A stretch of DNA of 64,000 nt from Blastocatellia bacterium UBA7656 (GCA_002483445.1 DLHY01000141.1:15970-79969); one strand, 5' to 3'; shown: positions 18,253-29,995, counted from the stretch's first letter. Program-made: numbers and translations. Notes: generated by a model not told the origin, from the sequence alone.

Positions 18253-19575
18253 CTACTTTTCCTGCTCCGGTTTTTCCGGGATCAGGGTGGCGACCGTTCG
18301 GTTGCGGTCAGTGAAGTATTTCTGCGCCACGCGCTGCAAGTCGGCTTTGGTCACGCGGCTGTAATCCTCAGCGGCTGTAAACAGTTTGCGATAATCTCCG
18401 ATGTAGACTTCGTAGCTGCCCAGCAGATTGGCGCGATTGCTGATCGTGCGAACTTGTCGATAGAAATTGGCGAGCAGAATATTTTTCGCTTTCTCCATCT
18501 CCTGATCCGTCACGCCCTGGGTCTTCACGCGGTCGAATTCTTCATAGATCGCCTGCTCCAGTTTTTCCGGAGCGACCCCGACTTTAGGCTGGGTCGTCAC
18601 TCTGAACAACGACGGGTCGAGGCTAAGTCCCGATCCGCCGTTTACGAAGAGCGCGATCTGATCCTTATCGACGAGCCGCTGGTACATGCGCGAACTCTGG
18701 CCCGCGAAGAGGATCGTTTCAAGAACCTGAAGCGCGTAGTAATCCGGGTTGGCCGATTCGGGCGTGTGATAGCCGATCATCAGAATGGGAAGTTGAGCGA
18801 ATTTTCTTACCGTCACTCTTTTCTCGCCCAACTGCTCAGGCTCGCGGGTCGTCACCGGAGGAGGCGGCGCGTGCGACCCGATAGGCTCGATGTATTTTTG
18901 AGCGAGTCGGAAAATCTCTTCAGCGGTTATGTCGCCGACTACGACCATCGTGGCGTTCGAGGGAGAGTATCCCATCTCGAAATGTCGACGTAGGTCTTCC
19001 AGCTTCCAGTTTTCGATATCGACCATCCATCCAACTACAGGCCACTGATAAGGATGAGCGTTGAAAGCTGTTGCGTTGAGTTGCTCGTAGAGTATGCCGA
19101 AGTTGTTGCTATCGACCGACGTTCGGCGTTCGCTTGCCACTACGCCGCGTTCGGATTCTATGACCTGCGGGTCGAAACTCAGATCGCGAATGCGGTCAGC
19201 TTCGAGATCGAATATCAATTCGAGCGCAGACCGCGGGAACCAGTCCTGATAAACGGTCAGGTCGTTGTTGGTATAAGCGTTGTTGCTTCCGCCCGCATCT
19301 TCCATCGTGCGGTCGAACAGGCCGGGGCCGTATTTTTTCGCGCCGTTGAACATCATGTGTTCGAAGAAGTGAGAAAGCCCTGTAGTTCCGGGCCGCTCGT
19401 TGCGCGAGCCTATGCGATAGAAGATGTAGAGCGCGACGTTCGGGATCGAATGATCTTCCTGAACGAGCACCTTCATCCCGTTTTTGAGCGTCGTCGTTTT
19501 CACGTCGAACGTCTGCGCCTCGGCGATGAAAGACAACAAGGCGACGAGCGCGACGGCCTTTATCGATGATTTCAT
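18253..19575 (-). CDS. M16 family zinc peptidase (catalytic subunit)
   Basis: 440 residues with signal peptide (MKSSIKAVALVALLSFIAEAQ). The inverted zinc motif HFFEH lies in GLSHFFEHMMFNGAKKY, with the downstream Glu ligand expected in IESERGVVASERR. It is the first gene of a two-gene operon with the zinc-less M16 gene. These enzymes degrade peptides in the periplasm; substrate unknown. Confidence 0.93.
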   Translation of the reverse strand: MKSSIKAVALVALLSFIAEAQTFDVKTTTLKNGMKVLVQEDHSIPNVALYIFYRIGSRNERPGTTGLSHFFEHMMFNGAKKYGPGLFDRTMEDAGGSNNAYTNNDLTVYQDWFPRSALELIFDLEADRIRDLSFDPQVIESERGVVASERRTSVDSNNFGILYEQLNATAFNAHPYQWPVVGWMVDIENWKLEDLRRHFEMGYSPSNATMVVVGDITAEEIFRLAQKYIEPIGSHAPPPPVTTREPEQLGEKRVTVRKFAQLPILMIGYHTPESANPDYYALQVLETILFAGQSSRMYQRLVDKDQIALFVNGGSGLSLDPSLFRVTTQPKVGVAPEKLEQAIYEEFDRVKTQGVTDQEMEKAKNILLANFYRQVRTISNRANLLGSYEVYIGDYRKLFTAAEDYSRVTKADLQRVAQKYFTDRNRTVATLIPEKPEQEK

Positions 19576-19736
19576 GATTACCCCCGTTGGCAGAATTCCT
19601 TTGTCGAAGATGCCGGATGAAAAATCCTAGCCGATGCAAGTTGCGTCAGCAAGGAAATGAATGGGGAAACGTGATAGAATCGCAATCGAATAAAAAGCCG
19701 CGGGCCGACGGCCTGCGCCGCTGATGGAGAACGGAT

Positions 19737-20369
19737 ATGGCTCACGAGATAAAAGTCGAACAGGAGATCACCTCTTCACCTCCCGCGAAAATAAGTTATG
19801 AAGAATTCCTCGCCCAATCAGACGAGGACACTTATGCCGAATGGGTTGACGGGGAGGTGATCGAAATGAGTCCGGCATCAGACAAACATCAGGACGTAGT
19901 AGGTTTTCTTGGGCCATTGTTTCGATTCTGGGTAGAAGCGCATGATCTTGGAGTCGTGCGTCTGGCACCGTTTCAAATGAAAACAGGGCCCGGATTGCCG
20001 GGACGCGAGCCGGATATATTATTTTTATCCAAAGAGAATCTTTCGCGATTGAAGAAAGCTTATCTTGATGGCCCCGCCGATCTGGTCATCGAAGTCATCA
20101 GCCCTGAAAGTCGCTCTCGTGATCGCGGCGATAAATTCTACGAGTACGAACAGGGCGGCGTGCGCGAATACTGGCTCATCGACCCCATCCGTCGTCAGGG
20201 AGAGTTTTATCAACTCGAAGAAGATGGAATCTATCGCCTCACTGCGGCTGATTCACAGGGCCTCTATCGCAGCCGCGTGCTTGAGGGATTGTGGCTCAGA
20301 GTCGAATGGCTCTGGCAGGAGCCTATGCCGCGGCTCATGGATGTACTCAAAGAGTGGGGTCTTGTTTAA
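19737..20369 (+). CDS. Uma2 family protein (PD-(D/E)XK-like)
   Basis: 210 residues. Uma2 hallmarks are ISYEEFLAQSDEDTYAEWVDGE, the REPDILFLSKENLSRL segment, DLVIEVISPESRSRDRGDK and GVREYWLIDP. The family has a predicted restriction-endonuclease-like fold and is expanded in cyanobacteria, Acidobacteria and Chloroflexi; its role is unknown. A second, diverged member lies at 32453. There is no toxin-antitoxin or methylase partner nearby. Confidence 0.85.
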   Translation: MAHEIKVEQEITSSPPAKISYEEFLAQSDEDTYAEWVDGEVIEMSPASDKHQDVVGFLGPLFRFWVEAHDLGVVRLAPFQMKTGPGLPGREPDILFLSKENLSRLKKAYLDGPADLVIEVISPESRSRDRGDKFYEYEQGGVREYWLIDPIRRQGEFYQLEEDGIYRLTAADSQGLYRSRVLEGLWLRVEWLWQEPMPRLMDVLKEWGLV

Positions 20370-20397
20370 TCCTTCCTCTTCGTTAAACTCTCTATAA

Positions 20398-21993
<1,596 letters not shown>

Positions 21994-22009
21994 CGAGGTA
22001 AGAGAAACG

Positions 22010-22432
22010 ATGCCCGAAAAAATTCATCTGTCGGTGGTCACGCCCGAAAGGAAAGTTCTCGATATGGAAGTCGATAGGGTAGAGATACCTGGGCTTGACG
22101 GTGAGCTTGGGATACTGCCCGGTCACACCGAGCTTATATCGCAACTCAAACCCGCAGGGCTTCTCACTTATCACACGGGCGAGGACAAAGGCGAGATATC
22201 GATAAGCGACGGGTTCGTGGAAGTCAGCCGCGACCGCGTTGAAGTGCTTGCCGACCGCGCCGAGCGGCCTGAAGATATCGATCTTGCGCGCGTGCTTGAG
22301 ATCAAAGAGCAGGCCGAACGCCAGATTCAAAAAGCGATGACCGATCCCGACATCGATATCGCCCGCGCGACAGCCGACCTTGAACGGGCCGTCATCGATC
22401 TCCAGCTTGCCGAAAAAGCCAGACGCGGATAA
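22010..22432 (+). CDS. atpC: F1F0 ATP synthase subunit epsilon
   Basis: 140 residues, 16 bases after atpD. The N-terminal beta sandwich is typical (IHLSVVTPERKVLDMEVDRVEIPGLDGELGILPGH, with the conserved GELGILPGHTEL). The C-terminal helical hairpin (ILEIKEQAERQIQKA) is present. It forms the central stalk with gamma and inhibits ATP hydrolysis. Confidence 0.95.
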   Translation: MPEKIHLSVVTPERKVLDMEVDRVEIPGLDGELGILPGHTELISQLKPAGLLTYHTGEDKGEISISDGFVEVSRDRVEVLADRAERPEDIDLARVLEIKEQAERQIQKAMTDPDIDIARATADLERAVIDLQLAEKARRG

Positions 22433-22440
22433 TCCACGAA

Positions 22441-22557
22441 ACAGGGGACAGGGAACAGGGGACAGGGAAGAAATAATCCACGAAGAGACGCGAAGCAGCT
22501 TTTCGTAGTTCTTCGCGCCCACTTTTTTCTTTCGATTCCTTCGTGTCCTTCGTGGAT
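22441..22557. repeat. Heptamer array followed by CACGAAG-type inverted repeat
   Basis: 22441-22468 is four 7-base steps alternating ACAGGGG and ACAGGGA. From 22476 ATCCACGAAG begins an inverted repeat whose right end is 22538-22557 (CCTTCGTGTCCTTCGTGGAT). It fills the gap between the convergent atpC and 6-phosphogluconate dehydrogenase genes. Confidence 0.75.
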
Positions 22558-22563
22558 CGGGGA

Positions 22564-23547
22564 TTAACCGCCTGCGGCGCGCTCGATATGGCCGCCGAAT
22601 TTCTGGCGCATAGCCGATAAAACTTTTTCGGCGAAAGTGTGATCCTGCCGCGAGCGGAATCGCGTGTAAAGGGCAGCCGTCAGCACGTCCGCCGGAACTG
22701 CCTCTTCGATTGCCGCGAATATCGTCCAGCGTCCTTCGCCCGAATCCTGAACATACCCGGTGTAATTCGAGAGCGACGGATTTTCTGCGAGCGCGCTTGC
22801 CGTCAGATCCAACAGCCACGAACTTACGACGCTGCCTCTTCGCCATAGCTCCGCGATGTCGGCGAGGTTGAGATCGTAGCGAAGCTCTTCGGGCAGAGCT
22901 TTCGAGTTAGCGTTGCGAAATATGTCGAATCCCTCGGCATAAGCCTGCATCAGTCCGTACTCGATGCCGTTGTGAACCATCTTGACGAAGTGGCCCGCGC
23001 CCGACGGGCCGCAGTAGAGATAGCCGTCTTCGGCGGTGCTGAGCGGGTTTTCGCGTCCGGGCGATGGGGGGATGTCGCCGCGTCCGGGCGCGAGAGTTTT
23101 GAAGATGGGATCGAGGTGTCGCACGGCTTCCTGCGGCCCGCCGATCATCAGGCAGTAGCCGCGCTCAAGCCCCCACACTCCGCCGCTCGTTCCGACATCT
23201 ACGTAATTGATGCCTTTCTCTCTGAGAGAGATCGCGCGGCGAGCGTCATCCTTGAAATAGGAGTTGCCGCCGTCGATGATCACATCGCCCGCTTCCATTC
23301 GCTCGGCCAGAGCCAGCACCGTTTTTTCCGTTGGGTCGCCCGCAGGAACCATGACCCATGCGGCGCGAGGTTTGTTTAACTTGTTGACGAAATCATCCAT
23401 CGAAGTCGCGCCCGTGGCGCCTTCGCTTTCGAGGAGGCGGACACTGTCAGGGCTGAGATCGAAGACGACGCATTCGTGACCTGCCTGCATCAGGCGGCGC
23501 ACCATGTTGCCGCCCATTCTTCCGAGACCGATCATTCCCAGTTGCAT
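22564..23547 (-). CDS. gnd: 6-phosphogluconate dehydrogenase (decarboxylating), short form
   Basis: 327 residues, starting [20 protein letters not shown] at 23547, with GAAAGGAG upstream. The Rossmann motif [35 protein letters not shown] and [19 protein letters not shown] are the family signatures. At about 330 residues it belongs to the short GntZ/YqeC type, often NAD-dependent, rather than the 470-residue NADP form. It oxidises 6-phosphogluconate to ribulose 5-phosphate and CO2 in the cytoplasm. A Pro/Gly-rich stretch around [15 protein letters not shown] is a small insert. Confidence 0.93.
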   Translation of the reverse strand: MQLGMIGLGRMGGNMVRRLMQAGHECVVFDLSPDSVRLLESEGATGATSMDDFVNKLNKPRAAWVMVPAGDPTEKTVLALAERMEAGDVIIDGGNSYFKDDARRAISLREKGINYVDVGTSGGVWGLERGYCLMIGGPQEAVRHLDPIFKTLAPGRGDIPPSPGRENPLSTAEDGYLYCGPSGAGHFVKMVHNGIEYGLMQAYAEGFDIFRNANSKALPEELRYDLNLADIAELWRRGSVVSSWLLDLTASALAENPSLSNYTGYVQDSGEGRWTIFAAIEEAVPADVLTAALYTRFRSRQDHTFAEKVLSAMRQKFGGHIERAAGG

Positions 23548-23637
23548 AAGCTCATCTCCTTTCGATAGCCGTAACCGTATAGCAGAAGCCGCCAAACTTC
23601 AAGCAGGCGCTTTTCGAAATCGTCAACTTGTGTCGCC

Positions 23638-24135
<498 letters not shown>

Positions 24136-24196
24136 AAATAATCTCCTCTCATATCACAGAATCCTGCTACAGATTATTGGCTTTGCCTCCCGACGC

Positions 24197-24234
24197 GCAA
24201 GGCTGTGGCAATCGTCAAAGTGTCACAGCCTTGC
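24197..24234. promoter_or_regulatory. 11-bp inverted repeat upstream of 24303 gene
   Basis: GCAAGGCTGTG and its exact complement CACAGCCTTGC are separated by 16 bases. It lies in the msrB / 24303 divergent intergenic region, about 70 bases before the 24303 start. It may be a regulator site or a leader hairpin; it resembles the palindromic leaders seen at 60763-60836. Confidence 0.45.
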
Positions 24235-24302
24235 ATCCGTCTATTAACAAAAAATCTTACGCTCAGACTGCTGCACAAGGATTTTGTTCGGGAGGAAAAA
24301 AC

Positions 24303-24773
24303 ATGCGTTATTTGACTTGCTTTCTCATAGCAATGGCTTTTCTGCTTTCGCCTTTGCGCTGTCAGGCGCAATCGGGCGGCGCGCCGAAGCATGAAGCTCA
24401 AAAGACATCGACGCGAGATTGGCTCCAGGCTATTTTTGATGGAGAAGTATGCGCGCCGAAGCATAAAGATCAACAGACATCGAGGCGAGCGAAGAAAACT
24501 TCTCTACAGAAAGTCACTGTCATTCTGACGAACGACCAGAAGATCGATGGCGAAATGCTCGGCTGGATCAACAGCCGATTTTTAATCAGACGTAACGGCG
24601 CCGTCCAGAGCTTTGCCTATCTCGAAATAAAAGACATAAAGGTAAAGCGATCCTTCCTTGGAAAAGTCCGGAGAGCAGTCAAGATCGGCATCGAGGTGGC
24701 TGGAGTCATTGTTCTTATTCCTGCGACCCTGGTCGCGCTGCCCTTCGTGCTGCCTTTTAGATCGGACTCCTGA
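24303..24773 (+). CDS. Small exported protein with Sm/SH3-like core and membrane segment
   Basis: 156 residues from the ATG at 24303 (GGGAGG upstream). A signal peptide MRYLTCFLIAMAFLLSPLRCQAQ is followed by a near-repeat of CAPKHKDQQTS / GAPKHEAQKTS. A compact beta segment (KVTVILTNDQKIDGEMLGWINSR ... VQSFAYLEIKDIKV) resembles small beta-barrels. A C-terminal hydrophobic helix (IGIEVAGVIVLIPATLVALPFVL) follows. No family recognised. Confidence 0.65.
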   Translation: MRYLTCFLIAMAFLLSPLRCQAQSGGAPKHEAQKTSTRDWLQAIFDGEVCAPKHKDQQTSRRAKKTSLQKVTVILTNDQKIDGEMLGWINSRFLIRRNGAVQSFAYLEIKDIKVKRSFLGKVRRAVKIGIEVAGVIVLIPATLVALPFVLPFRSDS

Positions 24774-24857
24774 TCAGTGTATGGGATAACCGCAATGGTC
24801 CAACCAAGCTTGCGCATCGGCGGCACTGATCTATGGATCTAAACGGATGCTGATTTC

Positions 24858-26237
24858 TTATTCCATCGGCTTGAGCGAGCCAAGCAAAGTCGGTATCAAC
24901 TCCGAAACGGTCGGGTGAATGTGCATCGCCCGCTGAATCACCGTGTAGGGCGCGCGGGCGTACATCACATCGATTATCACGTGAATTATCTCGTCGCATT
25001 CGATCCCTAAAAGCGATGCGCCGAGAATCTCTTTCGTCTCCGCATCAACTACGATCTTCATAAACCCATCGGTCTCGCCCTTCTCCACTGCGCGACCGAC
25101 TCTCGACATCATCATCTTTCCGATAAGCGCCTTTCGGCCTGATCGGCGAACTTCTTTTTCAGTCATCCCGCAGCGCCCCAAAGGCGGATCGATGTAGAGC
25201 GCGTAAGCGGTGATGCGATCCGACACTCGGCGGGGGTCGTTGTCGAGAAGATTCGCCGCGACGATTTCATAATCGTTGTATGAAGTGTGAGTGAATGCCC
25301 CTCGCCCGTTGCAATCGCCCAATGCCCACACGCCTTCGACATTCGTGCGAAGCTCGTCGTCGACTTTGACATAACCTTGCGCATCTGTTTCGATGCCCGC
25401 TCGTTCAAGCCCCAGATCGTCAGTGTTAGGAATGCGACCGACGGCCAGGAGAAGATGCGAGCCGATCACGTCGCGGTCGCCGCTCGCGCAGTCGAGTTTG
25501 ACCGCGACCCCATCACTTCGCTTTTCAACCGTCATGCACTCAGCGCTCAGGCGAATATCGACGCCTTCCTGTTCCATGATTTGTTTGATCGCGTCGCTTA
25601 TGTCTTCGTCTTCGCGTTTGATCAGTCGCGAGTTTCTATCGATGACCGTCACGCGGCTTCCGAAGCGTCGGTACATCTGGCCGAACTCAAGCCCTATGTA
25701 ACTTCCCCCCACGACGATGAGATGCTCAGGCAGAAAATCGACTTCCATCATGCTGGAATTATTCAGGAAAGGAACCTGTTCGATTCCGGGCATCGGCGGC
25801 ACCGTCGCCCGCCCTCCGACGTTGATGAAAATTTTATCGGCTTCGAGGATATCATCGCCGACTCTCACACTGCGCGGGCTTTCGAATTGCGCGTGGCCCA
25901 GGTAGACCGTCGCGTTTTCCAGCCCTTTCATCCAGTTCTCGACGCCGGTGTTGGAGCGGCGCACTATTTCATCCTTGCGCGCTTTGACTTTTTTCATATC
26001 GACGGCGATTTGGCCCGCGATCATCACGCCGTAATCAGCCGCCCGGCGAGCCACATAAGCTGTACGCGCGCTTGCGACGAGCGTCTTGGTCGGTATGCAT
26101 CCGTTGTTGACGCACGTTCCGCCGAATCGTTTGCGCTCGATGACAGCCACTTTCATTCCGGCTTTTGAAAGCGCGGCCGCCAGCGAAGGCCCCGCCTGCC
26201 CTGTGCCTATGATTATCGCGTCATATTTTGTAGCCAT
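24858..26237 (-). CDS. Class I pyridine nucleotide-disulfide oxidoreductase (mercuric reductase/Lpd-like)
   Basis: 459 residues from MATKYDAIIIGTGQAG (GGGAGG upstream). FAD-binding GTGQAG, redox-active FGGTCVNNGCIPTKTL (Cys-x4-Cys), NAD(P)-binding VVGGSYIGLEFGQMYRRFG, a second FAD site GDCNGRGAFTHTS, and the C-terminal dimer-interface HIHPTVSELI are visible. There is no N-terminal heavy-metal domain and no C-terminal Cys pair, so mercury reduction is unlikely. No 2-oxoacid dehydrogenase genes lie nearby. The substrate is uncertain. Confidence 0.88.
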   Translation of the reverse strand: MATKYDAIIIGTGQAGPSLAAALSKAGMKVAVIERKRFGGTCVNNGCIPTKTLVASARTAYVARRAADYGVMIAGQIAVDMKKVKARKDEIVRRSNTGVENWMKGLENATVYLGHAQFESPRSVRVGDDILEADKIFINVGGRATVPPMPGIEQVPFLNNSSMMEVDFLPEHLIVVGGSYIGLEFGQMYRRFGSRVTVIDRNSRLIKREDEDISDAIKQIMEQEGVDIRLSAECMTVEKRSDGVAVKLDCASGDRDVIGSHLLLAVGRIPNTDDLGLERAGIETDAQGYVKVDDELRTNVEGVWALGDCNGRGAFTHTSYNDYEIVAANLLDNDPRRVSDRITAYALYIDPPLGRCGMTEKEVRRSGRKALIGKMMMSRVGRAVEKGETDGFMKIVVDAETKEILGASLLGIECDEIIHVIIDVMYARAPYTVIQRAMHIHPTVSELIPTLLGSLKPME

Positions 26238-26257
26238 AGCGCCTCCCGTGCTGAAAA

Positions 26258-26914
26258 TCACCTTTCGAGTTTTTCAAGCCTCTTGCGAAAATAATCGCGC
26301 CAATCTTCGATCAATGCTTCTGAATGAACGACGCGGCGCAGCATCTCCGTATCATTCTTATCCTGCGCATACAGGCGAACGATATCCGTTACCGTGATAG
26401 CGTCCTCGCTTCGATGGATCAATTCTATCTCATCTCCTGCGCCGACTTCGCCTTCGCGGGAAACAGCGAAATAAAAACCAGTGCGAAGGCTGTCGAGAAA
26501 TCTTTTGATAATATCTTCGCGCCCGAACTTGAGCGCCAGCTTGAAGCACGGAAGCCGAGGCTGAGTGACACGGATTTCCGCCTCGCCTATGCGAAAACGG
26601 TCGCCAATCAGCACCTCCGTTTCCAATAGCCCCTCGGTAGTGAAGTTCTCGCCGAACATCCCCCAACCGAGTTTCCCTTCCTTCAACTGCTCGCGCCAGT
26701 ACGGGTAATGCTCCGAAGGATAAGCGTACACGGCTTTGCTCTCTCCGCCGTGAACCGAGAGATCAGCCTGCCGGTCGCCATCGAGATTGAGGCGGCGAAG
26801 CCTGAGCCGTCCTTCGACTGGCTCCTTGAATATGCCTGTCGAGACGGTCTTGCCGTTTGACGAGACTTCGCGCGGAAGACCGACGTTGACCGAGATGAGT
26901 TTTCTGTGTGTCAT
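26258..26914 (-). CDS. MOSC domain protein (YiiM-like)
   Basis: 218 residues: the MOSC core (SVNVGLPREV ... DGDRQADLSVHGGESKAVYAYP ... GMFGENFTTEGL ... ETEVLIGDRFRIGEAEIRVTQPRLPCFKL) with the conserved cysteine in LPCFKL, plus the C-terminal three-helix YiiM extension (TDIVRLYAQDKNDTEMLRR). MOSC proteins handle activated sulfur or the molybdenum cofactor; YiiM reduces N-hydroxylated bases in E. coli. It is encoded 20 bases upstream of the disulfide oxidoreductase in the same direction, which might be its electron source (inference). Confidence 0.85.
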   Translation of the reverse strand: MTHRKLISVNVGLPREVSSNGKTVSTGIFKEPVEGRLRLRRLNLDGDRQADLSVHGGESKAVYAYPSEHYPYWREQLKEGKLGWGMFGENFTTEGLLETEVLIGDRFRIGEAEIRVTQPRLPCFKLALKFGREDIIKRFLDSLRTGFYFAVSREGEVGAGDEIELIHRSEDAITVTDIVRLYAQDKNDTEMLRRVVHSEALIEDWRDYFRKRLEKLER

Positions 26915-27193
26915 CGCGCTCCCTTTGAGTGACTTTATGCTCTGCCCGCAGAGTCAGGCAACATGATTTTTCAGACACCTGTGCTTCACAAGTGAGAAAT
27001 CCCGGAAAGCCCGTAGTATATTCCTGCGCCGTCACTTCGCGCGGTAAACCGACGTGCTATAGATTCAACCTCGTCTCAGATATCGCTTGCTTACCGGTCG
27101 GTCAGTCGATTAGAATGCCGCTATCATCGCGGCAATCGAGACGTGAAGCTTGCGCCCTGTCGCGCAGCGAGAGAGTAGAAAAGGGGGACGCTC

Positions 27194-28456
27194 ATGAAGA
27201 AAAGACTCACCAGAACCGGAATCATCATAATCGCCCTGTTCGCCGTCGTGATGCTTGCAGCGGCGACAAACGAGACAGGCGCATCAGGCGTGACCTTCTC
27301 CAAAGATGTCGCGCCGATCATTTACAACCACTGCGCCGAATGCCACAGACCGGGCGAGATCGCGCCCATGTCGCTGATGACTTATCAGGAAACGCGGCCT
27401 TGGGCCAAATCCATCCGCGAGCGCGTCGTCGAGCGTTCCATGCCGCCGTGGTCTGCCGATCCCAAATACGGCCACTGGGCCAACGATGCGCGCCTCTCGC
27501 AACAACAGATCGACACGATAGTCGCGTGGGTCAATGCTGGCGCTCCTAAGGGAGATGACAAAGACCTGCCGCCTGCCCCCAAATTCGCCGAAGGCTGGAC
27601 TATCGGCAAGCCTGATGCCGTCGTCGAGATGCAGGAAGAGTACACCGTCCCGGCTGATGGTACCGTGCCTTACCTCTATTTCTCGATGCCTACGAATTTC
27701 ACCGAAGACAAATGGATTCAGGCGATGGAGATTCGACCCGGCAATCGCAGCGTCGTTCATCATGTCATCGCTTACGCGCAGGAAGCGGGAGTCAAGGACA
27801 CCAACCCCGGCGGCGAAGGCGAATTGCGTCGCGGGCGCACACACCTTGGCGGCATCACCCCGAACAAGACCGGCATAGTCTACGGGCCGGGAACCGCGCG
27901 GCTGATCAAAAAGGGAAGCAACATCGTCTTCCAGATGCACTACACCACCAACGGTCAGGTGACTAAAGATCGCACCCGGATCGGTTTCGTCTTTGCCAAA
28001 GAGCCGGGGAGGAAAATGCTCATCACCGGCAACGCGATAGACGTGAGATTCGTGATTCCGCCGGGCGAGGCGAACCACGAAGTCAAAGCATCGAAGACCT
28101 TCAACGAAGATGTGCTGATAACTTCCTTCATGCCGCACATGCATGTGCGCGGCAAGGATTTCACCTACACGGCGGTCTATCCTGATGGTCGGTCGGAGAT
28201 TCTGTTGAGCGTGCCTAAGTACGATTTCAACTGGCAACTGACTTACCTCCCCAAGACGCCCATCGCGCTGCCTAAGGGGACGCGGCTCGATTGCGTCGCT
28301 CACTTCGACAACTCAGCGAAGAATAAATTCAATCCCGATCCGACGAAGGCCGTGCGCTGGGGCGATCAGACGTGGGAAGAAATGATGATCGGATGGTTCA
28401 CCTACACGCGCGCCACAGATGAGCAAGCGGCATCTGCCAGACCGTCCGGCAAGTAA
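27194..28456 (+). CDS. Exported heme c / copper monooxygenase-like (PHM-fold) protein
   Basis: 420 residues with signal peptide ([30 protein letters not shown]). An N-terminal cytochrome-type segment holds one heme c motif ([17 protein letters not shown]). The C-terminal two thirds resembles the ascorbate-dependent type II copper monooxygenase fold: [23 protein letters not shown] and [14 protein letters not shown] supply His/Met positions expected for two copper sites. Proteins of this fused architecture are frequent in Acidobacteria, usually annotated vaguely. Hydroxylation of an exported or environmental substrate is inferred, not shown. Confidence 0.7.
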   Translation: MKKRLTRTGIIIIALFAVVMLAAATNETGASGVTFSKDVAPIIYNHCAECHRPGEIAPMSLMTYQETRPWAKSIRERVVERSMPPWSADPKYGHWANDARLSQQQIDTIVAWVNAGAPKGDDKDLPPAPKFAEGWTIGKPDAVVEMQEEYTVPADGTVPYLYFSMPTNFTEDKWIQAMEIRPGNRSVVHHVIAYAQEAGVKDTNPGGEGELRRGRTHLGGITPNKTGIVYGPGTARLIKKGSNIVFQMHYTTNGQVTKDRTRIGFVFAKEPGRKMLITGNAIDVRFVIPPGEANHEVKASKTFNEDVLITSFMPHMHVRGKDFTYTAVYPDGRSEILLSVPKYDFNWQLTYLPKTPIALPKGTRLDCVAHFDNSAKNKFNPDPTKAVRWGDQTWEEMMIGWFTYTRATDEQAASARPSGK

Positions 28457-28480
28457 CGCGCATCAGACAGAGAACGAGAG

Positions 28481-28540
28481 TAAGCCGCGCGAAGAATGAA
28501 AGCGGAATGAGTATCCGCCCATTTTTCTTCGCGCGGCTTA
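28481..28540. terminator. Long inverted repeat, terminator-like
   Basis: A perfect 16-bp arm TAAGCCGCGCGAAGAA (28481-28496) and complement (28525-28540) with an inner GCGGA/TCCGC hairpin at 28502-28518. It is located 24 bases after the 27194-28456 stop. A T-run (ATTTTTC) lies in the right arm. Confidence 0.7.
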
Positions 28541-28610
28541 TTGCGCTTTTGCCAGACTTTTCTCCAGCGGTAACGGTCTGATTCTCGTATCATCGATGAA
28601 GGTGAAAAGC

Positions 28611-29933
28611 ATGAGAAGAAGTTCTCTCCTTCGCTTCGCGCCGCTGGTTGTCTTCGCTGCGACGGTCTGGATTCAGTCAGTCAGCGCGGCAGGGCCGATC
28701 ATCACTTCGATCCATCCATCGACGGTCAGTGCGGGCGGGCCTGCCTTTACGCTTACCGTGAGCGGCGACAGATTCAAGAAGAAGAGCAGAATTTACTGGA
28801 ACGGCTCGCCGCTCGATACGACTCGCGTCTCGTCAAACGAGCTTACGGCCCTCATAAGCGCGGATCGTATTGCGACTTCCGGCGCGGTTGAAATAACAGT
28901 CGTTAGAAAGGACGCCACCTCGAACGTCGCCACGCTGACGATCAGAGATGCGCCGACGTCGGGTTATGACTGGACGGCTTTGCGCGCAAAGCTTCAAAGC
29001 CTGGTTCCCGGCACTGTCGCCGGACTGAGCCTTATGATAGCCCGCAACGATGAAACGCTCTTTGCTGAAAGCTCAGGCAATCAGACCAACGATACGGTTT
29101 TGCCCATAGCCTCTTCGACGAAGATGCCTTCAGGTCTGGTCATCCTCTCGCTTGTCGAAGAAGGATTGATCGGGCTCGACGAGCCTGTTGCAACTTACTT
29201 CGAAGGCAGGATCGACTGGCCTGCGGACAAAGCGGCAGTGACGATGCGAATGCTTTTCAATCACACGTCGGGCCTGAGCCTCGATGCGCCGTGTTTGAAT
29301 GACAGAAGCACAACGCTCAGGGATTGCGCGCAGCACATAGCTGGTGTGCCGCTTGAGTTCGCCCCCGGATCGAAGTTCGCCTACGGCGGATCGAGTATGC
29401 AGGTTGCTGGTTACGTGGCTGAAGTGGTGACGGGTAAAAAGTGGAATGATCTGTTCGCTCAAAAAATCGCGGAGCCACTGGGTCTTGCGCGATTCACTTA
29501 CACCAGCACGAACAATCCACGCATAGCTGGCGGCGCTTATTCGGACACGAATGACTACACCCGCATAATGCAGATGTTTCTCGCGGGCGGCGTCGCGCAG
29601 GGAAAGCGAATACTCTCGCCTGCCAGCATCGCGATGATGAAGACCGATCAGATCGCAGGGATTCCCAAACTGCGCAGTCCCGGAGGCGCGACGCTTACAG
29701 GCTACAGCTTCGGCTGGTGGCACAGCGATTCGGCTTACCTTGCGGCTCAACCCCTGCCGCAGACCATCGGGCCTGAACTGAGCGATCAGGGAGCGTTTGG
29801 CTGCACGCCCTGGATCGATCTCGAGATGGGCTACAGCGCGATTCTGTTGATACTGGATCGCACATCGACCGGAACAGAAATCTGGAATCAAATCCGCCCG
29901 CTCATTGTCGAACAGATGATGCGAAATCGATAG
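28611..29933 (+). CDS. Serine hydrolase (class C beta-lactamase fold) with N-terminal IPT/TIG domain
   Basis: The start at 28611 (MRRSSLL) is preferred to 28596 because AAGGTG lies 6 bases upstream and the signal peptide then begins directly. Residues about 25-110 form an IPT/TIG immunoglobulin-like domain (PIITSIHPSTVSAGGPAFTL). The hydrolase domain follows: the nucleophile motif is SSTKM (SxxK), the second catalytic motif YGGSSM replaces the usual YxN, and LFNHTSGL is the common family stretch. Such enzymes are D-aminopeptidases, esterases or penicillin-binding relatives; a resistance role is not implied. Confidence 0.85.
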   Translation: MRRSSLLRFAPLVVFAATVWIQSVSAAGPIITSIHPSTVSAGGPAFTLTVSGDRFKKKSRIYWNGSPLDTTRVSSNELTALISADRIATSGAVEITVVRKDATSNVATLTIRDAPTSGYDWTALRAKLQSLVPGTVAGLSLMIARNDETLFAESSGNQTNDTVLPIASSTKMPSGLVILSLVEEGLIGLDEPVATYFEGRIDWPADKAAVTMRMLFNHTSGLSLDAPCLNDRSTTLRDCAQHIAGVPLEFAPGSKFAYGGSSMQVAGYVAEVVTGKKWNDLFAQKIAEPLGLARFTYTSTNNPRIAGGAYSDTNDYTRIMQMFLAGGVAQGKRILSPASIAMMKTDQIAGIPKLRSPGGATLTGYSFGWWHSDSAYLAAQPLPQTIGPELSDQGAFGCTPWIDLEMGYSAILLILDRTSTGTEIWNQIRPLIVEQMMRNR

Positions 29934-29995
29934 CACATCGCTCAATATCGAAGTCATGATTCTGAGATCGCTTTTCTCAAATCCGAAACCGGCGG

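Noticed and set aside
19737..20369. Restriction-modification system at the Uma2 gene
   Set aside because: No methyltransferase or specificity gene nearby; Uma2 occurs alone in many genomes.
24858..26237. Mercuric reductase and a mer operon
   Set aside because: No heavy-metal domain, no C-terminal cysteine pair and no other mer genes.
26915..27193. Gene or RNA in the 279-bp gap before 27194
   Set aside because: No open frame with a ribosome site, no strong hairpin and no tRNA-like fold seen.
27284..28303. 339-codon minus-strand frame opposite the heme/copper protein
   Set aside because: Same-codon-phase shadow; no ribosome site or domain.
28611..29933. Beta-lactam resistance gene
   Set aside because: Only the general serine-hydrolase fold is present, with an altered YxN motif and an IPT domain; resistance is not supported.
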